A stretch of DNA of 64,000 nucleotides, from assembly GCA_028820635.1 (NCBI GenBank), contig JAPPIG010000023.1:50135-114134 (forward strand), read 5' to 3'. The translations under genes were made by a program, and so were the position numbers. The notes under the pieces are model-generated. The model did not search any database. It worked only from the letters and a program-made list of their open reading frames with translations, and was not told where the DNA came from. Origin of the DNA: Candidatus Poribacteria bacterium (GTDB lineage Bacteria > Poribacteria > WGA-4E > WGA-3G). Shown in pieces: positions 16,584 through 24,237 of this stretch. Each line of letters opens with the position of its first letter. The stretch's first letter is position 1.

Positions 16584-18611
16584 TCAATTTCCTTTGTTTT
16601 CTTTTGCTTTGGAGATGGTTTTTTCCCAGTCCCAGAGGAGGACTGTGCCGTCCGCTGCACCACTTGCAAGAATTTTTCCATCGTGTGAAAACGCCAATGT
16701 CTCAATCCATTTCGCATGTCCAGATACATTCCCCAAATCATTGCCTGTATCCACATCCCAAAACTGGATAAGACTTTTTCGACCATTATATTGTTGTACG
16801 TCAATAATGGTTTTCCCATCGGGAGAAAACATTAAGATGTTACCAAACCCTCGACGACTATTACGGGTGATCTCCCTATATTTTTCAATACTTGTTGGAG
16901 TTACACGCCATAGATCAATCCCCCCACGATATTTGAGAGCAAGTAGAGAACTGTCTGGAGAAAACGCTAATCCATCGGAATTTTGGATGTTCGGTAATGT
17001 AATTTTGCGCTGCTCAACAACATCCCATAGCTGTGTTTGAACAAATGTGCCATGTATTGCGAGAAGTTTCCCGTTAGGTGAGAACACTAATCTTTTTCCA
17101 AACGGTTCCTTCATTTTAATATTAAATAGCTCGGTACCAGAGTTTATGTCAAATAGACTGATACTCTGACGATGAGTGCCTGCAGCGAGAATTTTGTTAT
17201 CAGGTGAGAATGCGAGTGCTGATGTCTCTTGTGGGAAAGATATGAGTTTGTCCCCTGTGGGAAGAATCGACAACCGAATTTCTTTGTGGGATTTCGATCT
17301 GGCAGTTGCGGTAGTCCCTTCTGAACTGATAATAGTATCTACTCCGTTGCAAGCAAAGAGCGTAGCGTCTTGAGAGAATGCTAATGCGTTTATAGCATCG
17401 AAATGTGGAACCGATGGAGAAGGTAATTCTTTTCCTGTCTCAACATGCCATATTTGCACTACGCCATCATATCCTGCACTGCATAACATGGTGTTATTTG
17501 TACTGAACGCAAGGGCTTTCACTGATGCTGTATAGTCTATCGTAAAGATTGATTGTTCTTTTCCGTCATTTGTGTTCCAGAATCGCACAGTGCCGTCAGC
17601 GCTTCCACTCGCAAGTAGTCCTTTTTCTGTGGGAGAGAACATTAGTGCGTTAATGTTATTCTTGTGTCCAGAAAGAGTGGCAAGATGCCGACCTTCTTTG
17701 GCATCCCACAACATAATTATTCTGTCAGCACTACCACTTGCAAGTATTTTACTGTCTGGTGAAAAAGCGACCGTATTAATGATTTCCGTATGTCCTTTAA
17801 GACTGATACGTTCCGTTTTGGTGCTGGTATCCCATAATCGGATCATGTTGTCGTCGTGTGCGCTCGCGATGGTTTTGTTATCGGGTGAAATTGCTAATGT
17901 TTCAACACCTTTTTTGACCTCTTTATTCTTTGGGTTTCCACCAAGTAACTTAGAGACGGTATTTCCTAAGGAGAGATTTGATTTTACCTTAAATACATTA
18001 CCTAAACTACCATCGACTGTATCACCTAAACGGATTTTACATGCGATTGCATCCCCTGTAACAAATGTCTTACCGTCTTTGGCAAATGCAACGACTGACT
18101 TTGAATTATTGAATTGTTTCTTTGATATATCTCTACCTGTTTCAATATCCCACTCTGTAATATGTCCTGATTTGCCGATACTGAAAAGTGTTTTATTGTT
18201 TTCGGAAAATACCAGTGCTGAAACTCCAGAAATCTTTTGGGGTAATGTGAAGGTTGATAACTTATTGCCTGTTTCCAAATCCCACATAAGAATGACGGAA
18301 TTATTATACCCACCACTTGCGAGTTTCTTGCCATCTGGTGAGAATGCGATTACGTTGCTTTCCTCAGTATATCTTGGAAATAAAGCAGTCTCATTTCTGT
18401 CCTCCACATCGTATACCCATACACCAATACTTGTTCCAACTGCAAGATGTTCCCCATTAGGTGAAAACTGCATCACATTTATCCCACCTTTGCCAAGCCG
18501 TGCTATCGCGCCTTCAGGTAATCCGACTTGAGTATTGTCTTGAGCAAAATTGGTTAAAATCGGAACAAAACTGAAAACTAAAATTGAGAAAAACGTATAT
18601 AACCTACTCAT
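16584..18611 (-). CDS. secreted WD40 protein, 14 repeats (array member 1)
   Basis: 675 residues from the ATG at 18611, chosen because GAGAG precedes it and the signal peptide (ending near TNFAQ) begins there; a longer form from 18638 adds nine residues. The leader is QVGLPEGAIARLGKGGI and about 14 WD40 units follow (NTVAFSPDSKILASGSADR, ETLAFSHDGKILASGAADGT). It is the first gene of the five-gene array, with only 3 bp to member 2. The 150-bp region upstream is divergent to the Dabb gene and should hold the array promoter, which I could not place with confidence. Likely an exported double-propeller binding protein. Confidence 0.87.
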   Translation of the reverse strand: MSRLYTFFSILVFSFVPILTNFAQDNTQVGLPEGAIARLGKGGINVMQFSPNGEHLAVGTSIGVWVYDVEDRNETALFPRYTEESNVIAFSPDGKKLASGGYNNSVILMWDLETGNKLSTFTLPQKISGVSALVFSENNKTLFSIGKSGHITEWDIETGRDISKKQFNNSKSVVAFAKDGKTFVTGDAIACKIRLGDTVDGSLGNVFKVKSNLSLGNTVSKLLGGNPKNKEVKKGVETLAISPDNKTIASAHDDNMIRLWDTSTKTERISLKGHTEIINTVAFSPDSKILASGSADRIIMLWDAKEGRHLATLSGHKNNINALMFSPTEKGLLASGSADGTVRFWNTNDGKEQSIFTIDYTASVKALAFSTNNTMLCSAGYDGVVQIWHVETGKELPSPSVPHFDAINALAFSQDATLFACNGVDTIISSEGTTATARSKSHKEIRLSILPTGDKLISFPQETSALAFSPDNKILAAGTHRQSISLFDINSGTELFNIKMKEPFGKRLVFSPNGKLLAIHGTFVQTQLWDVVEQRKITLPNIQNSDGLAFSPDSSLLALKYRGGIDLWRVTPTSIEKYREITRNSRRGFGNILMFSPDGKTIIDVQQYNGRKSLIQFWDVDTGNDLGNVSGHAKWIETLAFSHDGKILASGAADGTVLLWDWEKTISKAKENKGN

Positions 18612-18685
18612 TTGTCTCTCTTTTAAATATGGGAACATGTGTTAAACATTGAATGGGTGAACAAGGTTAGAATCAGACAAAAGAC

Positions 18686-18713
18686 TTGAGATAAAACAAG
18701 ATGTGTGTAATAC
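18686..18713 (+). promoter_or_regulatory. possible promoter for the Dabb gene
   Basis: TTGAGA (18686-18691), 16-bp spacer, TAATAC (18708-18713), about 75 bp before the Dabb start. Moderate match only. Confidence 0.35.
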
Positions 18714-18789
18714 TTATAGTATATACCAAATCTTTCTAACTTTCCACCCCAAAAATTTGAGACGTTCGTAAAAAATTAGGAGAATGTAT

Positions 18790-19089
18790 ATGGTTGAACA
18801 TATTGTTTTACTCAAGTTGAAGTCGGATGTCACCTCAGAACAATTGGATGCCTTGCCTGATGCTTTATTAGAAATGGCTGATGAAATACCTGGCATTGAA
18901 TCTATTACTGCTGGCACTAACAACAGTCCCGAGGGCAAGAGTCAAGGATATGCCTACGGATTTATAGTGCGATTTACAGGTGAAGCAGCGCGAGACGCAT
19001 ATCTGCCGCATCCGTTTCACCAAAAAGTAGCGGGTGAACACATTCGTCCACTTGTTGAGGACGTTCTTGTCTTTGACTATACAGTTTAA
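18790..19089 (+). CDS. Dabb (stress-responsive A/B barrel) domain protein
   Basis: 99 residues, one full Dabb ferredoxin-like barrel: MVEHIVLLKLKSDVTSEQ, PGIESITAGTNNSPEGKS, GFIVRFTGEAARDAYLPHP, HQKVAGEHIRPLVEDVLVFDY. The family forms dimeric barrels; members range from stress proteins to small cyclases and decarboxylases, so the reaction is open. I chose the second ATG (18790), which is 6-7 bases after AGGAGA; the first at 18784 is too close. It stands alone, 73 bp before the sulfatase-like gene on the same strand. Confidence 0.85.
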   Translation: MVEHIVLLKLKSDVTSEQLDALPDALLEMADEIPGIESITAGTNNSPEGKSQGYAYGFIVRFTGEAARDAYLPHPFHQKVAGEHIRPLVEDVLVFDYTV

Positions 19090-19162
19090 CTTTAAATGAT
19101 TCTTTGTTGTATCAATTGCAACTAACTAAAATAGATTTCATAAATTCCTTTGGAGGTAATAT

Positions 19163-20551
19163 ATGAGTTGGAATATTGTCGTCGTTGTTTCAGATACACT
19201 TCGGACAGCATATTTAAGCCCTTATGGTAACGATTGGGTGCACACACCGAATTTGCAGCGTTTTGCCGAAGAGGGTGTGAGATTTACCAATGCGCACCCT
19301 GAATGTTTGCCAACAATTCCGACGCGCCGCACACTACACACAGGTAGGCGTGTCTATCCATTTAGCTCTTACAACCCCGTGCCGTGGGATAATGTCTATA
19401 CCCCCGGTTGGCAGCCGATGTCCTCGGATGAACCTGCAATTGCAGAGTCGCTTGTCCGAAATGGGTATCACACAGGTTTCTTCGCTGATGTGCCACACTA
19501 TTTTGTGCCGGGTATGAATTTTACACGTGGATTCCGACAGTGGCAGTTTGTTAGAGGACAAGCAGAAGACAGATATCGTGGTGGCGCACACGCTGATCCA
19601 AGCCAAGTTGCCAGATACCGTGGTAATCCAGAACGTGTCAAATCTCACATTGTGAATGTTCAACCGGAACGTGAGGAAGAAAACTGGCCCACTGCGCGAT
19701 TGTTCCGTGCTGCAATTGAATTTGTAGAACATAATCATGAAAACACACCTTTTTATTTATATGTAGACGGATTTACGCCACACGAAACATGGGAAGCACC
19801 TATCCACTATTATGACCTCTACGGTAGTAGAGAAGACCGGGAACCGATCTGTCTCAATCTGCCCTACGGTTCGCTCAAAGATGAAGAACTTGAAAATCGT
19901 ATACCAAGTGTAAAAGCAAACTACGCTGGTTTGGTAACCCTTGTGGATACGTGGTTTGGAAGGTTAGTGGATACAATTGATTTGCTCGGACTACGCGATA
20001 ACACACTAATTATTTTCCTAAGTGATCACGGCACAAACTTTGCGGAGAACCCAGATAAAGCCACAGGAAAACCTGCCAACTTCATGTATCCCGGTACAAT
20101 GGATATTCCGCTTCTCGTACGTCATCCATCTGGGGTTAACGCTGGCACAACGTGCGATGAATTTGTGTATACGCTTGATGTTCCTGCAACCGTTATGGCA
20201 GCAAGTGAAGTTGAACCTGCTGGTGAAATTCAGGGACAGAATCTGCTTCCCCTCGTTGAAGGCAAAAGCGGATTTACATCGCGTGAATATCTGACGTGTC
20301 GCTATGTAAATTCTGTTTGGTATAAAGACACGAAGAGTTGGTATTTCTCAAGTGTTGATCTCAATAATGGCAAACGTCTCTTTGACCTTGAGGCGGACCC
20401 AACATGTCAGAATGACATTACAGATCAAGGTGCAGATCGGATTGCCCTTGCACATGAACGCATTTTAGCGGATGCAGGTGGACATTTGCCGCACTACAAA
20501 CGTCAAGGTAGAACGGATGCACTCGGTAGACCACAGTTCGCTGAGGAATAA
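19163..20551 (+). CDS. sulfatase-family hydrolase with Thr at the nucleophile position
   Basis: 462 residues, no signal peptide. The alkaline-phosphatase/sulfatase fold is clear: SDTLRTAYLSPYGND (metal Asp region), HTPNLQRFAEEGVRFTNAH, then LPTIPTRRTLHTGRR, and late in the chain FLSDHGTNFAENPDK (metal D-H). In true type I sulfatases the C/S-x-P-x-R motif carries the Cys or Ser converted to formylglycine; here the aligned residue is Thr51 (T-I-P-T-R). Thr is the nucleophile in related phosphodiesterases and phosphoglycerol transferases, so this may hydrolyse phosphate esters instead. GGAGG precedes the ATG. The length suits the family. Confidence 0.82.
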   Translation: MSWNIVVVVSDTLRTAYLSPYGNDWVHTPNLQRFAEEGVRFTNAHPECLPTIPTRRTLHTGRRVYPFSSYNPVPWDNVYTPGWQPMSSDEPAIAESLVRNGYHTGFFADVPHYFVPGMNFTRGFRQWQFVRGQAEDRYRGGAHADPSQVARYRGNPERVKSHIVNVQPEREEENWPTARLFRAAIEFVEHNHENTPFYLYVDGFTPHETWEAPIHYYDLYGSREDREPICLNLPYGSLKDEELENRIPSVKANYAGLVTLVDTWFGRLVDTIDLLGLRDNTLIIFLSDHGTNFAENPDKATGKPANFMYPGTMDIPLLVRHPSGVNAGTTCDEFVYTLDVPATVMAASEVEPAGEIQGQNLLPLVEGKSGFTSREYLTCRYVNSVWYKDTKSWYFSSVDLNNGKRLFDLEADPTCQNDITDQGADRIALAHERILADAGGHLPHYKRQGRTDALGRPQFAEE

Positions 20552-20565
20552 GATTTAGTCAAAGG

Positions 20566-20852
20566 ATGCATGTTATAAGCAAAAAAACACTGCGCGAATT
20601 TTGGGAAAAATATTCGGACAGTCAATCTCCGCTTAGACGTTGGTTCAAACTCATGAGCAAAATTCGTTCGGAAGTTTTATTGAATTGCGCGCAGTGTTTC
20701 CAAGTGTCGATCTTGTAGATGATTTAATCGTGTTTAACATCAGTGGCAATAAGTATCGTTTGATTGCCTCTATCCATTTCAATCGAGGAAAAGTGTATGT
20801 TCGTAGCATTTTAACACATGATGAATATAACAGAGGAGCATGGAAAAAATGA
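20566..20852 (+). pseudogene. higB: HigB-type toxin, frameshifted
   Basis: The start MHVISKKTLREFWEKY and the end DDLIVFNISGNKYRLIASI ... RSILTHDEYNRGAWKK match the HigB mRNA-interferase family, but they lie in two frames. The switch is a -1 step near 20655-20665, where AGCAAAATTCG would read through as S-K-N-S-F-G if one more A were present. Together they would make about 95 residues, the normal size. As given, the first frame ends soon after the shift and the toxin would be dead. It overlaps the antitoxin start. It could be a true inactivation, tolerated because toxin loss is harmless, or a sequence error. Confidence 0.7.
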
Positions 20853-21247
20853 GCATCATTGCTAAAGATATACAAACACACTGGCGTGTTGTTCAACCTC
20901 TTTTTTCAATTCGTAATGAGAAAGAATACGACAAAGCCGTTACCGTCCTAAACGAGTTGATTGACGAAATAGGGACCAATGAAAAACACCCACTCTATGG
21001 ACTACTTGATACACTTGGTACAGTGATACATGCCTATGAAGATAAACACCATCCAATTCCCGAATGTAGCGGTGTTGAAATGTTACAATTTTTAATGGAG
21101 GAACATCAACTTAAACCATCAGATTTGACTGAACTCGGTACCCCAGATACTGTTCTGGCAATCCTTGAAGGTGAAAGTGATTTAACAGTCAAACACATTC
21201 ATGCTTTAGCAGTAAGGTTTCAGGTTGCCCCAGCGGTGTTTGTATAA
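20849..21247 (+). CDS. higA: HigA-type antitoxin, HTH
   Basis: 132 residues. The C-terminal half has the XRE-like helix-turn-helix of HigA antitoxins: EMLQFLMEEHQLKPSDLTEL, then DTVLAILEGESDLTVKHIHALAVRFQVAP. The N-terminal region (HWRVVQPLFSIRNEKEYDKA ... HPLYGLLDTLG) is typical of the HigA subgroup that follows HigB. It would neutralise the toxin and repress the operon. The start at 20849 lies 10 bases after AGAGGAG and overlaps the toxin stop (ATGA); an ATG at 20840 is possible but only one base from the ribosome site. The antitoxin frame is intact although the toxin is not. Confidence 0.8.
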   Translation: MSIIAKDIQTHWRVVQPLFSIRNEKEYDKAVTVLNELIDEIGTNEKHPLYGLLDTLGTVIHAYEDKHHPIPECSGVEMLQFLMEEHQLKPSDLTELGTPDTVLAILEGESDLTVKHIHALAVRFQVAPAVFV

Positions 21248-21331
21248 TCACCTAAAATCTGTTTGAGAATATACATTAAGTTTCATTACCAATAAGTGTT
21301 AGTCTAAACTTACCTAAAGGAGATTAAGTTT

Positions 21332-22552
21332 ATGAAACGTCTACATTCCAGACAATCTTCAATTACCATGCTTCTTGTCATCCTTGTGCTTACATTTGCA
21401 ATCTCTTGGAATGCCACTGCACAAAAAACCTTATCAAGTATTTCCGGTAAAGTTATAGATGAAAATGGGGAACCGGTTGTGGGTATAAAACTTGCCATAA
21501 AACCTGTTAAGATTGGTTTTCTTCGGGGTGAGATTCCAGCACTCAAACCTTTTTTATCTTGGCGGCGAGTAATAACTGACACTGAAGGACGTTTTTCTTT
21601 TCTTAATATAGACTCTGTTTCATCACAATTTACTATGTTTCCAGAACATGGGTCAGATAATGAACTTATATCCATCACAATCGGCGACCTAACCTTCCAT
21701 TCAATAGCGTTTCGCGGATCAATGCCTACCTCTTTTGGTAAATTGACATTTGCCGTTGAACAAGGTGAACACCTTGAAAATGTTGTTGTGAACGTTACAA
21801 CGCCGCGGACGAGGATTCGTGGACAAATTCTACTACAAGATGGAACGCCACTTATGAATGAAAAGGTATGGCTTGAAGTTAGACGTTATCGTCGTTCTCT
21901 AGGGGGACGTGGAGGGGGTGGAGGCGGTTCTGGCTATGGTGTTTCTACCGATAACCAAGGTTATTTCGTATCGTATAATGCAGGGGCACCAGCAGAGAAC
22001 ACGGTGAAGATGACTTATAAAGGTATGGTCGCACAGTCAGAGACAATCGTCCTAAACGAAGGTGAACGTTACGATGATCTTGTTTTTGTCCTCAAAAACA
22101 TTGATAGAATGGAAGCGCGAGAGGGAATTTGGTTAGTGAATCCTGATAATGGGCACGGATACAAAAAAATTGAGTGTGATAGTTGGGAAGATGCTAAAAC
22201 TAAAGCTGCAGCTGAAAACGCACACCTCGTTACTATTAACGACGAAGCGGAACAGAAATGGTTAGAAGGGCTATTTCCTAAAAAAACGTTTTTTTGGATT
22301 GGGTTGAGCGTTCCTGAAAATGAGGCATCGTGGCAGTGGGATAATGGGCAACCCCTCACCTATATGAACTGGAGAAATTCAGAGAAACCTGATTATATCA
22401 ATGTTAACGAAAGTAAAGACCCTTTTGCTTTGGGTTTCCATTCAAAGAAATGGATGGTAATTGGACCCAATAGTCCATTCTTGCCTTCAGTGAAGTACGC
22501 AATCCTTGAAAAAGAGGGGTTAAACGTGCCTACGCCACAAGCAGAGAAGTAA
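21332..22552 (+). CDS. secreted protein with Ig-like domains and C-type lectin domain
   Basis: 406 residues. The signal peptide (long N-region, then hydrophobic core) ends near NATAQ. Residues 35-250 hold two carboxypeptidase-regulatory-like beta domains (ISGKVIDENGEPVVGIKLA, IRGQILLQDGTPL) with a glycine-rich run GRGGGGGGSGYG between. The C-terminal 140 residues form a C-type lectin-like domain: SWEDAKTKAAAENAHLVTI, FFWIGLSVPENEASWQWDN, YMNWRNSEKPD. Family cysteines are mostly missing, as often in bacterial members. It is probably a surface binder of sugar or protein. AAAGGAGA precedes the ATG. A paralogue follows 57 bp later. Confidence 0.82.
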   Translation: MKRLHSRQSSITMLLVILVLTFAISWNATAQKTLSSISGKVIDENGEPVVGIKLAIKPVKIGFLRGEIPALKPFLSWRRVITDTEGRFSFLNIDSVSSQFTMFPEHGSDNELISITIGDLTFHSIAFRGSMPTSFGKLTFAVEQGEHLENVVVNVTTPRTRIRGQILLQDGTPLMNEKVWLEVRRYRRSLGGRGGGGGGSGYGVSTDNQGYFVSYNAGAPAENTVKMTYKGMVAQSETIVLNEGERYDDLVFVLKNIDRMEAREGIWLVNPDNGHGYKKIECDSWEDAKTKAAAENAHLVTINDEAEQKWLEGLFPKKTFFWIGLSVPENEASWQWDNGQPLTYMNWRNSEKPDYINVNESKDPFALGFHSKKWMVIGPNSPFLPSVKYAILEKEGLNVPTPQAEK

Positions 22553-22609
22553 TGCTGCTCTTACTGCTTAACAACAGTTATTTGTGAAACCTATAAGGAG
22601 AAAATTATC

Positions 22610-24067
22610 ATGACTCTTTTACGCATCAGAAAAAATCCAATTTCAGCGTTAACATTACTTGGTGTGTTTTTTCTTTTACTTACCAACATTACTCTTGCTG
22701 AGGAAAATTTCTCAACGTTATCAGGGCGTGTTATTTCTGCAGATGGTGAGCCCGTTGCTGAGACACCAATTGTGCTTTTTCATGTTAAGATTAGAGACGT
22801 GGGAGGCATAGAAACTATTTACGACAAGACGCTGTATCCTTTTCTCCGGCAGCGACCAGGTCCACCTCCCAATATGCCTGCCCATGTCCGCCAACGTATG
22901 ATGGGAAAAGTCCCCAATGAACAAGACATGCAAACTCGTCCACCTTTTTTAAGAACTGTGACAGATTCAGAAGGACGTTTTACTTTTACAGAGATAGCCT
23001 CTGGATTGGCTCAAATCATGGTTTTGCATGCTAATCCACCGAAAAAGGAACAGCAACCGCCAGGTCGTGAACACCTCAGTTATACGCCGCCACCTGCGAT
23101 AAAATCCATTAACTTCGGCAAATTTACGTTCTATGCGCACGAATTCTCTTTCTCCCCTGAAACTGGTGGCGTAACATTTGCAATCCAACCTGGGGCAAAA
23201 ATCGAAAATGTAGCAGTAATAATGATGGGATCTAATGAGAGAAATCAACTTTTGATTGAGGGCAAAATCATTTTTAAAGATGGCACGCCGCTTGTAGACA
23301 CATCCCTTAATGTTAAAGTTGGTAATCTTACTTTAGGTGAAACAGACGGAGATACATTCAGTCGCTCAATTAGTACTGATACTGATGGTAACTTCCGACT
23401 CTCTGTGTTCGCACCCGGGATTTATTCTTTGTCGATTGAACATCTTGGGCTCTCTGCAATCGCAGATATGTTTGTCCTCAAAGAAGGGGAGCCACATGAA
23501 GGCGTGATTATGGCACTGGACGGTAATTCTGATGAACTTGCTGACCCACCTCCGGAAAACGGCGACTCAGAAATGAATCGTTATCGCTACGAACCCGATG
23601 TTCCCAAGGTCTGGATCGTTAATCCAGAAAACGGACACGCGTATATGGTAATTCGGTGTGAGGATAGGGAGGATGCACAAACGATAGCGGATGCTGAAGA
23701 GGCACATCTCGTTACCATTACCAGTGAGCAAGAACAGTTATGGCTTGACGCGGCTTTTGAAATTGAAGGTTCTTTTGGAAACGAACCTTATTGGATCGGT
23801 CTGAGCTATGCCACCTTTGGGAGCAAATGGCAGTGGGATACTGGCGAACCTCTCGAATATACCAATTGGACTTTGGCAGAGAATGATGACGACTTTTTCA
23901 TGCGCCGTCCACCTGGCTTTCCAGGTATGGACAAAAATTTCGCAATAATGTCCAGCGAAGGAAAGTGGAAAGCTATTGATTTGGAAGGTAGATCTCGAGA
24001 TAGAGTACGAATGGCAGTCATTGAAAAGGACGGTATGCGCGCAAAGAAATTGGATGTTGAGGAATAG
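22610..24067 (+). CDS. secreted protein with Ig-like domains and C-type lectin domain, paralogue
   Basis: 485 residues, same plan as the preceding gene. The signal peptide ends near ITLAEE, then come a regulatory-like beta domain with a long insert rich in proline (PPPNMPAHVRQRM), a second beta domain (IEGKIIFKDGTPLVD), and a C-type lectin-like domain: AQTIADAEEAHLVTITSEQE, PYWIGLSYATFGSKWQWD, LEYTNWTLAEND. AAGGAGA lies before the ATG. The C-terminus has no sorting domain, so the protein may be released or periplasmic. The partner ligand is unknown. The pair is likely one transcription unit. Confidence 0.82.
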   Translation: MTLLRIRKNPISALTLLGVFFLLLTNITLAEENFSTLSGRVISADGEPVAETPIVLFHVKIRDVGGIETIYDKTLYPFLRQRPGPPPNMPAHVRQRMMGKVPNEQDMQTRPPFLRTVTDSEGRFTFTEIASGLAQIMVLHANPPKKEQQPPGREHLSYTPPPAIKSINFGKFTFYAHEFSFSPETGGVTFAIQPGAKIENVAVIMMGSNERNQLLIEGKIIFKDGTPLVDTSLNVKVGNLTLGETDGDTFSRSISTDTDGNFRLSVFAPGIYSLSIEHLGLSAIADMFVLKEGEPHEGVIMALDGNSDELADPPPENGDSEMNRYRYEPDVPKVWIVNPENGHAYMVIRCEDREDAQTIADAEEAHLVTITSEQEQLWLDAAFEIEGSFGNEPYWIGLSYATFGSKWQWDTGEPLEYTNWTLAENDDDFFMRRPPGFPGMDKNFAIMSSEGKWKAIDLEGRSRDRVRMAVIEKDGMRAKKLDVEE

Positions 24068-24104
24068 ACCATTTTTCTTGTTCTCATGATTGAGTTATAC
24101 TCGA

Positions 24105-24190
24105 TTATAGTAAAACTTACAATTAATGGACACTTCTGTAACGCAAACTTTTAATTTGCGTCCTCACAGGCACAATCTAACAGATTGTGC
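24105..24190. repeat. palindromic repeats between lectin and MBL genes
   Basis: A TTATAGTAAAAC half-end (24105-24116, like the end of the element at 33640), then CGCAAACTTTTAATTTGCG (24142-24160) and GCACAATCTAACAGATTGTG (24170-24190). The last two are hairpins with 6- and 9-bp stems. Confidence 0.6.
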
Positions 24191-24237
24191 TACATAGGCG
24201 GCAACTTAGGTTATAAATAGGAAAAATAAGGATTTTT

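Noticed and set aside
17572..18531. Long plus-strand open frames across the WD40 genes
   Set aside because: They mirror the repetitive coding of the minus-strand WD40 genes, lack ribosome sites and have Ser/Pro/Leu-rich shadow composition.
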